Part shown: piece by piece, positions 62,298-64,000 of the stretch
Layout of the letters: every line of letters begins with the position of its first letter
Numbering within the stretch: position 1 is the stretch's first letter
Source of the DNA: Tolypothrix tenuis PCC 7101
Lineage (GTDB): Bacteria > Cyanobacteriota > Cyanobacteriia > Cyanobacteriales > Nostocaceae
DNA: 64,000 nt
Assembly: GCF_002368295.1 (NCBI RefSeq)
Contig: NZ_AP018248.1
Location: forward strand, 5,562,231-5,626,230
Direction: 5' to 3'
Translations under genes and position numbers: made by a program
The notes under the pieces: generated by a model
The model's input: only the letters and a program-made list of their open reading frames with translations
Databases searched by the model: none
What the model was told of the DNA's origin: nothing

Positions 62298-63953
62298 ATG
62301 GCGAAAATTGAATTTAATCTGTTTGCACCTTACAACAAAGGAGCAGCATTAATCGGTTCTTTTTCTAATTGGGAAGATATTCCAATGGAAAAAGGTGACG
62401 ATGGTTATTTCCGCACTTCTGTTGAATTAGAAGATGGCGTTTATCAATATAAATTTCGCGTCCAATCAAATTCATGGTTTCTAGAACCAGAACAATGGGT
62501 TGATGTTACAGACCCTTATGCAACTGATATTGATGAATTAAGTGGTCAAGATAACGGTATCGTCAAAATTAAAGATGGTGAAAGAATTGTTGATACCTAC
62601 GTTTGGCAACATGATGATAAACATTTGCCTGCTGACCATGAATTAGTCATATATGAATTACACGTTGGTGACTTTTCCGGTGGAGAAGATGATCCCTATG
62701 CACGCGGAAAGTATAAACACGTTGTTGAAAAATTAGATTACTTGTGTGAATTAGGAATTAACGCTATTGAGTTGATGCCAGTTAAAGAATATCCTGGTGA
62801 TTATAGTTGGGGCTATAACCCTCGTCATTTCTTTGCACCAGAATCTAGTTATGGTGCTACAGAGGGATTAAAAAAATTAATTGATGAATGCCATGCTAGA
62901 GGTATTCGCGTCATTATGGATGGTATCTATAACCATTCAGAAGCCTCTAGCCCATTAACTCAAATTGACCACGATTATTGGTATCACCATGCGCCTCGCG
63001 ACCCTGATAATAGTTGGGGGCCTGAGTTTAACTATGAACATTATGATGAAAATTTAGAAACTTATCCCGCACGCAAATTTACTGGTGATACAGTAAGATA
63101 TTGGATTGAAGAATATCATATAGATGGTATTCGCTATGATGCAGCACGCCAAATTGCTAACTACGATTTCATGCATTGGATTGTACAGGAAGCGAAAAAT
63201 GCTGCTGGTTCCAAACCTTTTTATAATATTGCCGAACATATTCCCGAAACTACCAGCATTACCAACGTTGATGGCCCTATGGATGGTTGCTGGCATGATA
63301 GTTTTTATCACACTGTGACTGCACATATTTATGGCGACACCTTTGATTTAGAAAACCTCAAAGACGTGATTGATTGTAAGCGTCAAGGTTTTATGGGTGC
63401 TACCAATGTGGTAAATTATCTCACTAACCACGACCATAACCACCTGATGGTGGACTTAGGCGATCGCAATATTTTTGATGAAGAAGCATTTAGAAGAGTT
63501 AAATTAGGAGTTGCTATCCTATGTACCGCTGTTGGTGTGCCTTTAATTTGGATGGGTGAAGAGTTTGGCGAGTATAAACCCAAACAACCGGAATCAGCTA
63601 AAATCGACTGGACACTATTAGGGAATGAACTAAATTCTAGTTTGTTTGATTACTATAAGGGCCTAGTTAATCTGCGTAAAAATAGCCATGCACTTTACAC
63701 AGAAAATATCGATTTTATTCATGAAAATCCCGAAGCCAAAGTACTAGCTTATAGCCGTTGGAATGACGAAGGTTCTCGTGTAGTAGTTGTGGCAAATTTC
63801 TCCGAGAACTTCCTCTCTGGTTATCATGTTCCTAATTTCCCCAATGGTGGTACATGGCACGAGTGGACAGCTAATTATGATGTCGAAGCTGGCGATGATG
63901 GTATCATCACCGATATCGGCCCCTATGAAGCTAAAGTCTTTGTTTGGCAGTAA
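62298..63953 (+). CDS. GH13 alpha-amylase / branching-type enzyme with N-terminal CBM48
   Basis: 551 residues. The N-terminal CBM48-like sandwich (1-95) has FNLFAPYNKGAALIGSFSNW and DGVYQYKFRV. The GH13 barrel holds regions I-IV: VIMDGIYNHSE, IDGIRYDAA (nucleophile Asp281), NIAEHIPE (acid/base Glu313) and LTNHDHNH (Asp379). The C-terminal beta domain ends VVANFSENF and AKVFVWQ. It acts on alpha-glucans, probably glycogen metabolism or maltodextrin trimming. It is shorter than canonical GlgB, so branching activity is not assured. Complete catalytic triad. ATG at 62298. Confidence 0.9.
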   Translation: MAKIEFNLFAPYNKGAALIGSFSNWEDIPMEKGDDGYFRTSVELEDGVYQYKFRVQSNSWFLEPEQWVDVTDPYATDIDELSGQDNGIVKIKDGERIVDTYVWQHDDKHLPADHELVIYELHVGDFSGGEDDPYARGKYKHVVEKLDYLCELGINAIELMPVKEYPGDYSWGYNPRHFFAPESSYGATEGLKKLIDECHARGIRVIMDGIYNHSEASSPLTQIDHDYWYHHAPRDPDNSWGPEFNYEHYDENLETYPARKFTGDTVRYWIEEYHIDGIRYDAARQIANYDFMHWIVQEAKNAAGSKPFYNIAEHIPETTSITNVDGPMDGCWHDSFYHTVTAHIYGDTFDLENLKDVIDCKRQGFMGATNVVNYLTNHDHNHLMVDLGDRNIFDEEAFRRVKLGVAILCTAVGVPLIWMGEEFGEYKPKQPESAKIDWTLLGNELNSSLFDYYKGLVNLRKNSHALYTENIDFIHENPEAKVLAYSRWNDEGSRVVVVANFSENFLSGYHVPNFPNGGTWHEWTANYDVEAGDDGIITDIGPYEAKVFVWQ

Positions 63954-64000
63954 TTGATTACACTGGTACTGAGAAAACGCTCCAAATCCTAATCAAAGGG

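Overview
The window is chromosomal DNA of a filamentous, probably heterocyst-forming cyanobacterium (Nostoc, Calothrix or Tolypothrix type). The evidence is the dense HIP1 octamers (GCGATCGC), heptanucleotide tandem repeats of the STRR type (CCCCARTC, TAATGGG, TAGGGCA), an Ftn2/ZipN (ARC6) division protein, a class II Calvin-cycle aldolase, a TPR-CHAT protein and very long multidomain sensor kinases. No phage, CRISPR array or rRNA is visible; one tRNA (Lys-TTT) is present.

Layout: 1-953 (minus) is a secreted WD40 protein cut by the window edge. 1438-5063 (plus) carries glyS and murD. 5404-22869 (minus) is a tandem array of three giant Ser/Thr kinase / AAA-ATPase / TPR-like / GAF / histidine kinase proteins of the HstK type, plus a decayed fourth copy whose second codon is split by a 133-bp MITE. 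23004-26547 (minus) holds an ABC exporter, a GNAT acetyltransferase and an aldo/keto reductase. 26677-36214 resembles an organosulfur or xenobiotic utilisation island: two paralogous amidohydrolases, an FMN-dependent NtaA/SnaA/DszA-type monooxygenase, a glutathione S-transferase, an SsuA-like lipoprotein and a redoxin. One amidohydrolase lies between two related MITEs in opposite orientation. 36358-39365 has a class I aminotransferase, a CadD-type transporter and an exported pentapeptide-repeat protein.

39766-47086 is a large TPR-CHAT caspase-like gene broken by a 1564-bp insertion sequence. The IS has 17-bp inverted repeats and a 6-bp target duplication (TCCAAA); removing it restores one in-frame protein of about 1916 residues with a signal peptide. 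A remnant of an ISAzo13-type transposase follows. 47389-53271 (minus) has a YjbQ-family protein, a lipoprotein with a phosphodiester glycosidase domain, a Rho_N-DUF4912 protein and ftn2/zipN. 54426-63953 is mostly housekeeping: pdhA, an aldose epimerase, tRNA-Lys, a Uma2 protein, fba, hisD, a macro-domain protein, acylphosphatase, a DUF1823 protein and a GH13 branching-type enzyme.

The most unusual parts are the mosaic kinase array and its dead fourth member, the IS-split CHAT gene that can be reconstructed exactly, and the MITE-flanked amidohydrolase in the putative sulfur island. All functional assignments come from reading motifs; no database search was run.
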